Assembly: GCA_003524305.1 (NCBI GenBank)
Contig: DQHW01000015.1
Coordinates: forward strand, 1-51,289
Direction of reading: 5' to 3'
From: Anaerolineaceae bacterium
GTDB taxonomy: Bacteria; Chloroflexota; Anaerolineae; Anaerolineales; Anaerolineaceae
DNA: 51,289 bases
Shown here: positions 9,606-17,566 of the stretch, one piece after another
Layout of the letters: each line of letters begins with the position of its first letter
How positions within the stretch are numbered: the first letter of the stretch is position 1
The notes under the pieces: model-generated
What the model was told of the DNA's origin: nothing
The model's database searches: none
Seen by the model: the letters and a program-made list of their open reading frames with translations, nothing else
Made by a program: the position numbers and the translations under genes

Positions 9606-12600
9606 ATGAAAGCCGAAAAGAACATCGCCGATTTCAATACTGCTATTGCCCAGCTTCTTCATGAGAATGTCTTTTCTGACCATCTGAACGCTCAATCCAT
9701 TTTCACCCGTCTGATCACGGCTTACCCTGACCGGATGCAGGAAATTCTGCCATGGCTGATTCCAGCGGTTAGAGGTGCAGCAGACCCTGATCGGTCGTTG
9801 GTGAATTTTGAGCGTCTGGTGGATGCGTTCTGTGTCACTTTGTTTGCCGACCTGCAAGAAAATCCGCGATTGGTGGAAATCTTGGTAACCCTCTTTTCTA
9901 CCAGCCCCTTTTTGACAGAAATCTTGTTAGGCACACCTGATGCCATCCATCTTGTGGGGCAGCGCAGCCTGCTGACCGAGCGCAAAACAGTGGATCAATA
10001 CCATAGTGAAGGCATGGCCGCCTGGCAATCCAAGAATGATTATCTGGAACGGCTTAACGCACTTCGCCGTTATCAACGCAGAGAACTTTTACGCATTGGG
10101 GTCAGCGATTTTCTCGATCTATTTGACCTTAGAGCGGTCTTTTCTCAACTTTCGCGTATGGCCATTGGCATGACTCGAGCCTGCATGGCACTTGCGGCTG
10201 AAGAAACCGGCGTCTCTGCGACCAACTTCACTGTGTTGGCAATGGGCAAACTCGGCGCCCGTGAACTCAATTACAGCTCTGATATAGACCTGCTTTTTAT
10301 TGCCAAAAAGGATTCTGAAAACAATCTCAAACTTGCAAAATCCTTGATCGATGTTATTTCAAAAACTACCGGGGATGGATTCTTATACCGGGTGGATATG
10401 CGCCTGCGTCCCTGGGGACACGACGGCCCGTTGGTCACCACGCTTGAGGGTTATCTGCGCTATTACAAACAATCTGCACTGCTTTGGGAAAAACAAGCCT
10501 TTCTCAAAGCGCGGCCGATTGCAGGCAACCTGGCCTTCGGTGAAGAGCTGCGTAGAGATGTAGAGCCCCTGCTCTTCAGCATTCCCGCGGATGAAGTGCG
10601 CGCCGGCATCTTTTCTATGAAACAGCGCACCGAAGAATTTCTGCTCGAAAAAGGCCGCAAATGGGGTGAGGTCAAACTTGGCGCCGGTTCAATCCGCGAC
10701 GTGGAGTTTGTGGTTCAATCCCTGCAATTAACCCATTCCTCCATCCGCACACGTTCAACCTTAAAAGCCATTCCCCTGCTTCGCGACGCCAAATTGATCG
10801 CGCCTGAAGAGGCGCGCATCCTCACGGACGGCTATATCTTTTTGCGCACCATTGAACATTACCTACAGATCACAGATTATCAGCAGACCTACACCCTGCC
10901 CTCGGATGATCACTCGCTGGCTTTATTAGCCCGTCGTCTTGGGTTTGAAGGCCAGGGAGCAGGTGAACGATTCATTCAAGCTTATGAGAAACAATCCCTG
11001 GCACTGCGAACCATATTTCTGAAATATGTCGGCAACCAGCCGGTGGAACCGGTTGCCCTGACACCTGAAATCGCCATCAAGGTGCAGCAGCATGTTGCCC
11101 GCATGGATGCATCTTACGCCACCACCTTCAGCCCGGAGGAGATCGCCCACCACACCCGCCTGACCGAACTGCTGACGAGTGAAAAACCGGTCATTGTCGA
11201 ACCCCGGGCGTTGGATGACATCCGCTGGCGCATCACCATTGTCGGTTACGACTATTTAGGCGTGCTCTCCATTATCTGCGGTTTGATGTACCTCTACGAT
11301 CTGGATATTCTTGAAAGCCAGGTCTTCACCTACGAAGCCAATGGCGCCAGCAGCGGTGATCAGGGGTTGAAGAAGATTGTAGATGCCTTTATTGTCCGTT
11401 CGGTAAAAAGTGAACCCATAGATCCCGCGCTTTGGAAAAACTACGCTGATGATTTGAAAGAATTGATCACCAAAATTAAAACCGGAAGACGGCGTGAAGC
11501 CCAGGGCGACCTGGTCAAACGCGTTGGCGCCAAGTTCCTTGAAGCGCCAACCGGGGGCATGCCCCTCTACCCGGTTGAAATTGAAATTGACAATGAAGAA
11601 GACGATAAATATACCCTGCTGCGCATCAGTGCACCTGACACAGCCGGTTTCCTTTACGAATTCAGCAACGCCCTGGCGCTGAGCCACATTAATATTGTGC
11701 GCATGCTGGTTCAATCCGTGGGCAACCGGGCCAGCGACATCTTGTATGTCACCAACGAAAAGGGTGAAAAGATCATCTCTGCTGCAAAACAGCGAGAACT
11801 GCGGGCTGCCGCGGTCCTGATTAAACATTTCACCCATTTACTGCCCCAATCTCCCAACCCTGAAAGCGCCATGCTGCATTTCAGAGAATTTTTGCTTCAG
11901 CTTTTTGAACGCCCCAACTGGGTGGATGAATTCGCCAGTATCGAGCGGCCTGAAGTACTCAACGCCTTGGCCAAACTGCTGGGGGTCAGCGATTTCTTGT
12001 GGGATGATTTTTTACGTATGCAGTATTCCAATCTCTTTCCGATCGTCAGCAATGTGGATACACTGGAAAAAGCCTATAACCGCAAAGAGCTTGAAAAAGA
12101 AGCCCAAAAAGCCGTCGCCAAAGCTGCCAACTGGCGTGACGGATTAAACGCCTTCAAAGACCGTGAGATGTTCCGCATCGACATGCGCCACATCCTCGGA
12201 TACACCGCCGAATTTGGCACTTTTTCTGAAGAACTCACCGACCTGGTGGAAGTGATCTTGAGCGAAGCATTTAATCGTTGCAAACAAGAGTTGGTAAAAC
12301 ACCACGGCCAGCCAAAGCTTGAAAAAGGTCAGCCTGCTGAAGCAGTTTTATTAGCCCTGGGCAAATGCGGCGGACGTGAACTCGGTTTCGCCTCGGATAT
12401 CGAGCTGATGCTGGTGTATGCCGGCCAGGGCAAGACCGGCGGATTTAAAAGCATTGCCACAAGTAGTTTTTACGAAGAACTGATCCAATCGCTGACCCAG
12501 GCCATCCAGGCCCGCCAGGAAGGCGTTTTTCACATCGACCTGCAGCTTCGCCCTTACGGAAAAGCCGGCAGCCAGGCCGTCTTGCTGGATTCATTTAAGA

Positions 12601-13190
12601 AGTATTACGCACCTGAAGGTCCCGCCTGGCCGTATGAAAGGCAGGCACTCGTCAAACTGCGTCCGATTGCCGGCAACGATAAATTGGGCGGACAAATAAG
12701 CATATTGCGGGATGAGTATGTCTATAACGGCACTCTTTTTGACGTCACCTCCATGCGTGCCATGCGCGAAAAACAGGTGCGCCACCTGGTGGCTGCCGGC
12801 ACATTTAATGCCAAGTTTAGCCCCGGCGCCCTGGTGGATATTGAATATCTGGTTCAGGGGCTGCAGATCAATTTCGGCTTCAAAGACTCATCGCTCCGGC
12901 TTACAAATATCCGTGAAGCCATGGCAGCCATGCATCAAGCCGGTTATCTTTCAACAGAAGATTACGACCGCTTGCGCAAGGCGCATACTTTCATGCGCTG
13001 GCTGATTGATTCACTGCGGGTGGTGAGAGGCAACGCCAAAGATGTCAACATTCCGCCCTATGACAGCGACGAGTTCGCCTACCTCGCCCGCCGTCTGCAA
13101 TACGGATCGGATGTGGAGCGCTTGATACAGGATTTAACTCGCTACCCGCAGGAAGTGTTGGAGATCAACCAACGATTACTACCGGCCTGA
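9606..13190 (+). CDS. glnE: GlnE-like glutamine synthetase adenylyltransferase with internal ACT domains
   Basis: Predicted bifunctional enzyme that adds AMP to, and removes it from, glutamine synthetase. About 1194 residues from the ATG at 9606; an ATG at 9591 is also possible. The N-terminal nucleotidyltransferase lobe has GKLGARELNYSSDIDLLF (about 213-230) and MRLRPWG. The C-terminal lobe has GKCGGRELGFASDIELML (about 917-934) and LQLRPYGKAG. Between them, at about residues 535-740, lie two ACT-like segments (RITIVGYDYLGVLSIICGL and LLRISAPDTAGFLYEFSNAL). E. coli GlnE is about 946 residues and has no such insert; tandem ACT domains are normally the glutamine sensor of GlnD. The second catalytic motif has DIE in place of DLD. 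The gene is divergent from glnA, its predicted target. Confidence 0.85.
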   Translation: MKAEKNIADFNTAIAQLLHENVFSDHLNAQSIFTRLITAYPDRMQEILPWLIPAVRGAADPDRSLVNFERLVDAFCVTLFADLQENPRLVEILVTLFSTSPFLTEILLGTPDAIHLVGQRSLLTERKTVDQYHSEGMAAWQSKNDYLERLNALRRYQRRELLRIGVSDFLDLFDLRAVFSQLSRMAIGMTRACMALAAEETGVSATNFTVLAMGKLGARELNYSSDIDLLFIAKKDSENNLKLAKSLIDVISKTTGDGFLYRVDMRLRPWGHDGPLVTTLEGYLRYYKQSALLWEKQAFLKARPIAGNLAFGEELRRDVEPLLFSIPADEVRAGIFSMKQRTEEFLLEKGRKWGEVKLGAGSIRDVEFVVQSLQLTHSSIRTRSTLKAIPLLRDAKLIAPEEARILTDGYIFLRTIEHYLQITDYQQTYTLPSDDHSLALLARRLGFEGQGAGERFIQAYEKQSLALRTIFLKYVGNQPVEPVALTPEIAIKVQQHVARMDASYATTFSPEEIAHHTRLTELLTSEKPVIVEPRALDDIRWRITIVGYDYLGVLSIICGLMYLYDLDILESQVFTYEANGASSGDQGLKKIVDAFIVRSVKSEPIDPALWKNYADDLKELITKIKTGRRREAQGDLVKRVGAKFLEAPTGGMPLYPVEIEIDNEEDDKYTLLRISAPDTAGFLYEFSNALALSHINIVRMLVQSVGNRASDILYVTNEKGEKIISAAKQRELRAAAVLIKHFTHLLPQSPNPESAMLHFREFLLQLFERPNWVDEFASIERPEVLNALAKLLGVSDFLWDDFLRMQYSNLFPIVSNVDTLEKAYNRKELEKEAQKAVAKAANWRDGLNAFKDREMFRIDMRHILGYTAEFGTFSEELTDLVEVILSEAFNRCKQELVKHHGQPKLEKGQPAEAVLLALGKCGGRELGFASDIELMLVYAGQGKTGGFKSIATSSFYEELIQSLTQAIQARQEGVFHIDLQLRPYGKAGSQAVLLDSFKKYYAPEGPAWPYERQALVKLRPIAGNDKLGGQISILRDEYVYNGTLFDVTSMRAMREKQVRHLVAAGTFNAKFSPGALVDIEYLVQGLQINFGFKDSSLRLTNIREAMAAMHQAGYLSTEDYDRLRKAHTFMRWLIDSLRVVRGNAKDVNIPPYDSDEFAYLARRLQYGSDVERLIQDLTRYPQEVLEINQRLLPA

Positions 13191-13192
13191 GC

Positions 13193-13828
13193 TTATTCCA
13201 GCGGATATTCCTTTTTGAGTCCCGTGATGTTTCCCTTGCGCACAAAATCCATCTCGTTGGTGCTGCGTTCTTCTTTGATGGTGACAATCACATCTGAATT
13301 CTGCCAGCGGCTTTGCTTCACCGCCACAGCCCCGTTAATCTCTTCAAACACCACCTGGCAGATGCGCTCCCCCGGGTACATGCGGATCACCTGAGATTGG
13401 GTGTTATTTCGCACCGGAATCAGCAAATTACCTTCATAACCGGCATCCACCACACCGGTGAGGTCAATTGAAAGACCCCTGCGGTTAACTGACGACCGCG
13501 GATACAAAATAGCCATCAGGTCATCAGGCAGTTTTATCTTTTCAAGTGTGGTCACTGCCACGTATTCCCCGGGCAAGATATCAAAAACCTGACCTTCTTC
13601 CAGCTCCACCAGGGTGTGGCGCATGGTTTTGTGATTCTGGTCGAGATGATCGGTGCGTACAGCCACACGGCCTTCATTGGTGAGATCCCAGGCTTTGGGC
13701 AGTAAAAATGAGAAGCCCAACCGCAAATCCACTGAATGCTGCTGAATTTGAAATTGGTCAATCTGCGGTGAGAAGAGCAGTTCCTTTTTTTCAATTCTTT
13801 CCATAATTTGCTGGCTGGTTAAGATCAT
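13193..13828 (-). CDS. dUTPase/dCTP deaminase superfamily protein
   Basis: 211 residues. It has the family's phosphate-binding PRSSVNRRGLSI and the nucleotide loop LTGVVDAGYEGNLLIPVRN. In E. coli Dcd the deaminating Glu lies in VLEFYN; the matching place here reads LIPVRN, so the Glu is absent. The catalytic Asp and sugar-stacking Tyr of dUTPase (GVVDAGY) are present. I therefore favour a dUTP/dUTP-like pyrophosphatase over a deaminase, although automatic annotation would probably say dCTP deaminase. It is the last gene of the leftward deoxynucleotide operon and overlaps the gene upstream by four bases (ATGA). Confidence 0.75.
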   Translation of the reverse strand: MILTSQQIMERIEKKELLFSPQIDQFQIQQHSVDLRLGFSFLLPKAWDLTNEGRVAVRTDHLDQNHKTMRHTLVELEEGQVFDILPGEYVAVTTLEKIKLPDDLMAILYPRSSVNRRGLSIDLTGVVDAGYEGNLLIPVRNNTQSQVIRMYPGERICQVVFEEINGAVAVKQSRWQNSDVIVTIKEERSTNEMDFVRKGNITGLKKEYPLE

Positions 13829-14853
13829 TGAGTATCTCCCAATTGAGAATAAATTCTTTGTGCATTATGCAGATACTTTTCTTTTTGCAGTAGTTTAGCT
13901 GGTATGCCAATACCAGCCTGGTAGCCGTCTGTCACATCCATCAGCCATTTTTCAATGCGGTCCACCGCGGGCGCTGCTTCTGAGGGTAAATAAACATGGA
14001 AGTCGCCCGCGGTAACCGTGATCGTGCCCAGAGGACGGTTAGCGCTGGCAGCGGCTTCTGCCAGCCAATTGTAATCATGCATGAAATCCAGCAGCACTCC
14101 CTGCCCGGCATCCAGCGAGCGGTGCACATGGAAAGAATGCAAGGGTTCTTGTGCTTCACCCGGCAGCAGTTGAAAAAACTGGTATGGCGGAATGCCCAAC
14201 AGGGGTTTCATGCGCTGATCCAGTTCGGGATAAACAAATGAGACTGTTACCGCCCTGCGTGAAGCCGGGTTGTCACTAATTTCATTGATAATGCGTTTCA
14301 ACTGATCCACGCGTGACCTGGCCAGAAACGAATCCACCTGGAAAGGATTCTCAAGAAAGGCGAACATTTGCTGGCTGCCCAGCCAATCCCAAACAGCCAA
14401 AATCACCTGCAAGTGCACCAGTTCACCTGCTTTAGACAGATAATCGATGAAAACATCTTGATTCTGTGTAATGGCTTTGCTATCATCGCCTAATTTTTGA
14501 GTAGCTCGCAGCACCGCCTGGATGTATCCCCAGCCGCCATCCCAAAAACGCGAGCGCGCGGCATAGGTGTAAGGGAAAAGGTAATCGCCTTTTTCAGCCA
14601 ACCGCTCCGGCCGGTTTTCAGGTCTGCCATCCACGAATATCCGTTGGTAGAAATCTGCAGACTCCCGCGGCCAGCCCCAGTAATTTTCATCTGAATTCGA
14701 GGGGGATTCCCAAAGCAGTGTCAGGGCTTTAACTGAAAATGTGGTGCCGCGCGACGATTCACGCCTCACGCCGTGGCTGACTACGTAATCGTGGGCTTCA
14801 GCCAGCAACTCTTTAAGCGTGGCACCTTTAACAATTGGGACATTATCTGTCAT
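13825..14853 (-). CDS. thymidylate-synthase-fold protein lacking the catalytic Cys
   Basis: 342 residues. The second half aligns by eye with thymidylate synthase: RRAVTVSFVYPELDQ, then RSLDAGQGVLLDFMHDY (Arg245 and Asp248 of the phosphate/base region) and TAGDFHVYLP (His286, Tyr288). The PPCHC loop that carries the nucleophilic Cys reads IPPYQFFQLL here, with Tyr224 in its place. The position of the uracil-selecting Asn is Asp256. The N-terminal half is longer than in TS and is not recognisable to me. The ATG at 14853 is preceded by AAGG. It lies 27 bases after the catalytic-looking paralogue and overlaps the dUTPase-like gene. It may be a partner subunit, a nucleotide-binding pseudoenzyme, or an enzyme with different chemistry. 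Confidence 0.65.
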   Translation of the reverse strand: MTDNVPIVKGATLKELLAEAHDYVVSHGVRRESSRGTTFSVKALTLLWESPSNSDENYWGWPRESADFYQRIFVDGRPENRPERLAEKGDYLFPYTYAARSRFWDGGWGYIQAVLRATQKLGDDSKAITQNQDVFIDYLSKAGELVHLQVILAVWDWLGSQQMFAFLENPFQVDSFLARSRVDQLKRIINEISDNPASRRAVTVSFVYPELDQRMKPLLGIPPYQFFQLLPGEAQEPLHSFHVHRSLDAGQGVLLDFMHDYNWLAEAAASANRPLGTITVTAGDFHVYLPSEAAPAVDRIEKWLMDVTDGYQAGIGIPAKLLQKEKYLHNAQRIYSQLGDTQ

Positions 14854-14880
14854 CAATTTACCTTCGATAAACGAAATAAC

Positions 14881-15711
14881 TTACAACACCACCGGCAGCC
14901 CTTTGATGGGAGGCGCCGGAGTATATTGTGCATCCAGAATCTGCACGATTTCATCCACCAGGGTGACGTCGCCTTTTTCAGCGCGTTCAAACCAATTAGG
15001 CTCGGCGTTGAGCTCAATTTCATTTTCCTGTCCGCTGCGGCTGATGATCTCTCTCGCCGCATCGTAATGTACATCATAGATGTGCGCATTGGAGATGGAA
15101 TGCGAATACACACCCACCCCGACGCCTAGGCGTGCAGCCAGCATGCGTTGAAGCAGGGCGAACCCGGCCACGTCAAACGGGCAACCCACCACCATATCGT
15201 TTGACCGGAAAATGGTATGGAAATGAAGTTTGCCGCCGATGATATTGACCGTAAACGACAGCGGGCAGGGCACGTTTTTCTTTTTGAGTTCAGAGTTCAG
15301 ACCGTCACCAGCCGGATCCCAGGTTATGACCACACCATGGCGTGAGCTGGGTTCTTTTTCGAGCAGTTTAACCAGCAGCCCAATCTGATCACGTCCAAAA
15401 AACTGTCGCCAGCGAAAGCCGTAAGCTGAATTCACCACGCCGTTGAGGTTGGTAAAATCATTCCAAATCTTGGTGTACTGGTCAATAAATTCCACCGGTT
15501 TGCGGCTGCCCATCATGAACCAGACCTGTTCTGCGGCGAATACCCTTGATGCGATCTTGCGCAGCGATAAAAGCGGAAAACCCGCATCCAGGTTAAAATG
15601 CAGACCGGGCAGCGCCTTTACTTTGTGTCCGGTGCGTTCGTTAACTTCCTCGATGCCGTGGTCGAGGATCTGCTTCAGGCAATCGCTGTAAGTGCGGTCA
15701 AACTGCGTCAT
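14881..15711 (-). CDS. thymidylate synthase family enzyme with a dCMP-type Asn-to-Asp switch
   Basis: 276 residues from the ATG at 15711, with AAGGAG nine bases upstream. Family landmarks are Glu61 in AAEQVWFMMG, KIWNDF, AYGFRWR, the nucleophile Cys149 in NVPCPLSF, Arg169 and Asp172 in FRSNDMVVG, and His210/Tyr212 in NAHIYD. The segment equivalent to PFNIAS in E. coli ThyA reads PFDVAG, so the Asn that recognises uracil is Asp180. In T4-type dCMP hydroxymethylase this residue is Asp, and the Asn-to-Asp mutant of L. casei TS gains dCMP methylase activity (established knowledge). The predicted reaction is methylene-tetrahydrofolate-dependent methylation or hydroxymethylation of dCMP. Ordinary dTMP synthesis remains the alternative. 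It overlaps the DNPH1-like gene by four bases. Confidence 0.8.
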   Translation of the reverse strand: MTQFDRTYSDCLKQILDHGIEEVNERTGHKVKALPGLHFNLDAGFPLLSLRKIASRVFAAEQVWFMMGSRKPVEFIDQYTKIWNDFTNLNGVVNSAYGFRWRQFFGRDQIGLLVKLLEKEPSSRHGVVITWDPAGDGLNSELKKKNVPCPLSFTVNIIGGKLHFHTIFRSNDMVVGCPFDVAGFALLQRMLAARLGVGVGVYSHSISNAHIYDVHYDAAREIISRSGQENEIELNAEPNWFERAEKGDVTLVDEIVQILDAQYTPAPPIKGLPVVL

Positions 15712-16136
15712 GCCTTCCACTCCTTCAGCCAATGCGAAAGCTGGTGCAGCGCGTCATCTTGATCAGTGAAATGGATTTCTGCCACCACGGCGGGGTTTCC
15801 ACGTGCCATGCGCGATATTCTGCGGTCATTTTCCATCAACATCACGACCGGGATGTTGTTTTCACGGGCTATTTCAATTTCCTGCCCTACACCCAAAGAA
15901 GGATAGCCAACATAAGCCACCAGCAGGTTAGAATCCAACACCTGGCGGCGATCGAGATCATAGACTTCTTCCGGCGTCATGTTTGGGTTGCCAATTGGGT
16001 CGGAAACAAGATGAGGCACGTAAGCATCAATTCCGGCGCTTTTGCACGTTTCAGCAATGCGTTCATAAAAATGCTTAAGCAATTCAATTTCATCTCCACC
16101 GGTGAGCGCCCCAGATACATAAGCCGTAATTTTCAT
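15708..16136 (-). CDS. DNPH1/nucleoside 2-deoxyribosyltransferase-like nucleotide N-hydrolase
   Basis: 142 residues. The start YVSGALTGGDE matches the phosphate-binding beginning of the family, and NLLVAYVGYPSLGVGQEIEIA carries the catalytic Glu86. PSLGVGxE is typical of DNPH1 (Rcl), which cleaves deoxynucleoside 5'-monophosphates into base and deoxyribose 5-phosphate and in mammals removes 5-hydroxymethyl-dUMP. Classical deoxyribosyltransferases differ at this motif. In this operon it could clear unwanted or modified pyrimidine nucleotides. Short ATGA overlaps with both neighbours indicate co-translation. The exact substrate cannot be read from the sequence. Confidence 0.7.
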   Translation of the reverse strand: MKITAYVSGALTGGDEIELLKHFYERIAETCKSAGIDAYVPHLVSDPIGNPNMTPEEVYDLDRRQVLDSNLLVAYVGYPSLGVGQEIEIARENNIPVVMLMENDRRISRMARGNPAVVAEIHFTDQDDALHQLSHWLKEWKA

Positions 16137-16669
16137 GCTGCATCCTTTTGTTTGGGTAGAGTCATGTTTTCATTTTGAAAGAATCCGTCATAGGCATGAG
16201 TGCCGCCTTCAATTTCAAAGAAAACCAACTGCAGCAACCTGGCATTTCGCGCAAACCGTACCCCGTCTGGATTGTATACGATTAACAAGCTTTGGCTGCG
16301 TCCGTTGTAACCTGCATCCCAAACGGCTGTTCCCACCGAAACAGCCATGCGCAGCAAACTTGAGCGCGGACGCCCCAACGCCATCACTTCCACCGGCAGA
16401 TGCACAATTTCATTAAAAGTCACCAGGTACTGCCCTTGGGGTAGATTTACCCAGCCTTCAATAAAATCAATTGGTGTTAATTGTGGCAAAACGCGGTCGG
16501 CGCTTGTAAACCCAAGCTGACCACCAGATTGAAAAGCTTGAACGGAATACAGACTGAGATCCACGCCGTTAGGCTGGATCTGCTGATCTGCATCCTGCAG
16601 CCCTTCTATCAAGGGGGGATTATTCTTTTGGAGTTCTCTGATCTTTGCTGCCGATAATACTGAACCCAT
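16133..16669 (-). CDS. dUTPase/dCTP deaminase superfamily protein (archaeal-type)
   Basis: 178 residues from the ATG at 16669, chosen because GGAG lies nine bases upstream; the longer frame would overlap the SDR gene. It has the family pattern QPNGVDLSL, the phosphate loop RPRSSLLRM and TAVWDAGYNGRSQSLLIVYN. The Asp and Tyr of dUTPase are present, and the Glu needed for Dcd-type deamination is not evident. It differs clearly from the other dUTPase-fold protein of the same operon, so the pair is not a recent duplication. Probable role: hydrolysis of dUTP or a related triphosphate. Confidence 0.72.
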   Translation of the reverse strand: MGSVLSAAKIRELQKNNPPLIEGLQDADQQIQPNGVDLSLYSVQAFQSGGQLGFTSADRVLPQLTPIDFIEGWVNLPQGQYLVTFNEIVHLPVEVMALGRPRSSLLRMAVSVGTAVWDAGYNGRSQSLLIVYNPDGVRFARNARLLQLVFFEIEGGTHAYDGFFQNENMTLPKQKDAA

Positions 16670-16688
16670 GAATGATCTCCGATAAAGA

Positions 16689-17423
16689 TTATTTGATCGT
16701 ACGTCCGCCATCCACCACCAAAACCTGCCCGGTGATGAAATCTTCCTTCATTAAATAGAGAACCGCTCTTGCGACATCATCGGGTGAACCCAGGCGTTTG
16801 AGCGGAGTATTCTTTTCAAGACGTTTCCATCTTTCTTCATCACCACCCTCGGGCATCAAGACCGGCCCCGGCAGTACTGCATTCACACGGATGCGCGGCG
16901 CAAGCTCCAGAGCGGTAGAAAGGGTGAGCATGCGCAAAGCAGCCTTTGAGGCGCTGTGATGAATATAATAGCGGGTGGGCACCTGTGCGCTTTCATCCAG
17001 AATATTAATGATTGAACCGCCTTCACCTGCTTGCATAAATTTGCTGGCCGCTTGAGTGAAGAAAAATGGAGCCCTGGCGTTGGTATCCATGGTTTGCGCC
17101 CAGTCTTCAGGTGTGATCTCAAGAAACGGAATTTCTTGCATAATGGCTGCGTTGTTCACCAGTCCATCCAGACGACCAAAAAAAGTATGGCAATCGGCAA
17201 CCGTTTTTTGAATTTGTAGAATATCAGTTTGATCGCAAAAGAAAGCCACCGCTTGTACATTGAGTGCTTTAAGTTCTTCCACGGTTTGAAGCGCGGTTTT
17301 TAGGGAGGAACGGTAGGTTATGGCAACAGAAGCACCTTCACGCGCCAATGACAACGCGATGGATTTTCCCACCCGGTGCGCCCCACCAGTAACCAGAATC
17401 GCTTTGCCTGTTAAAGAGGTCAC
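16689..17423 (-). CDS. short-chain dehydrogenase of the pteridine reductase/FolM type
   Basis: 244 residues, complete SDR fold. The cofactor motif is TGGAHRVG, the TGxxxRxG form seen in pteridine reductase 1 and FolM, not the common TGxxxGxG. NNAAIM follows. The active site is DES with YYIHHSASK: Tyr-x3-Lys is not exact, and the Ser/His arrangement is shifted as in other PTR1-like enzymes. It starts at GTG 17423 with GGAG upstream. In an operon with thymidylate-synthase-fold enzymes, a reductase for dihydrofolate or another pterin would regenerate the carbon carrier. The reductase role is inferred from the motif and context. Confidence 0.7.
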   Translation of the reverse strand: MTSLTGKAILVTGGAHRVGKSIALSLAREGASVAITYRSSLKTALQTVEELKALNVQAVAFFCDQTDILQIQKTVADCHTFFGRLDGLVNNAAIMQEIPFLEITPEDWAQTMDTNARAPFFFTQAASKFMQAGEGGSIINILDESAQVPTRYYIHHSASKAALRMLTLSTALELAPRIRVNAVLPGPVLMPEGGDEERWKRLEKNTPLKRLGSPDDVARAVLYLMKEDFITGQVLVVDGGRTIK

Positions 17424-17566
17424 CTGTCCGCTCCTGATTGTTTATGCTTAACTGATGAAATGAGATCAAACAGATTGGCAACAATTTCAGCCAACCTGCT
17501 TGATATCCGCTAAGAGGGTCATGATTGAGCATTCATCCAGGGGAAATAACGTCTCCCTGAAAAAAA

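Noticed and set aside
14881..15711. Phage origin of the dCMP-type thymidylate synthase homologue
   Set aside because: No phage structural, replication or integration genes are near, and the operon starts with a cellular class II ribonucleotide reductase. Old transfer cannot be excluded.
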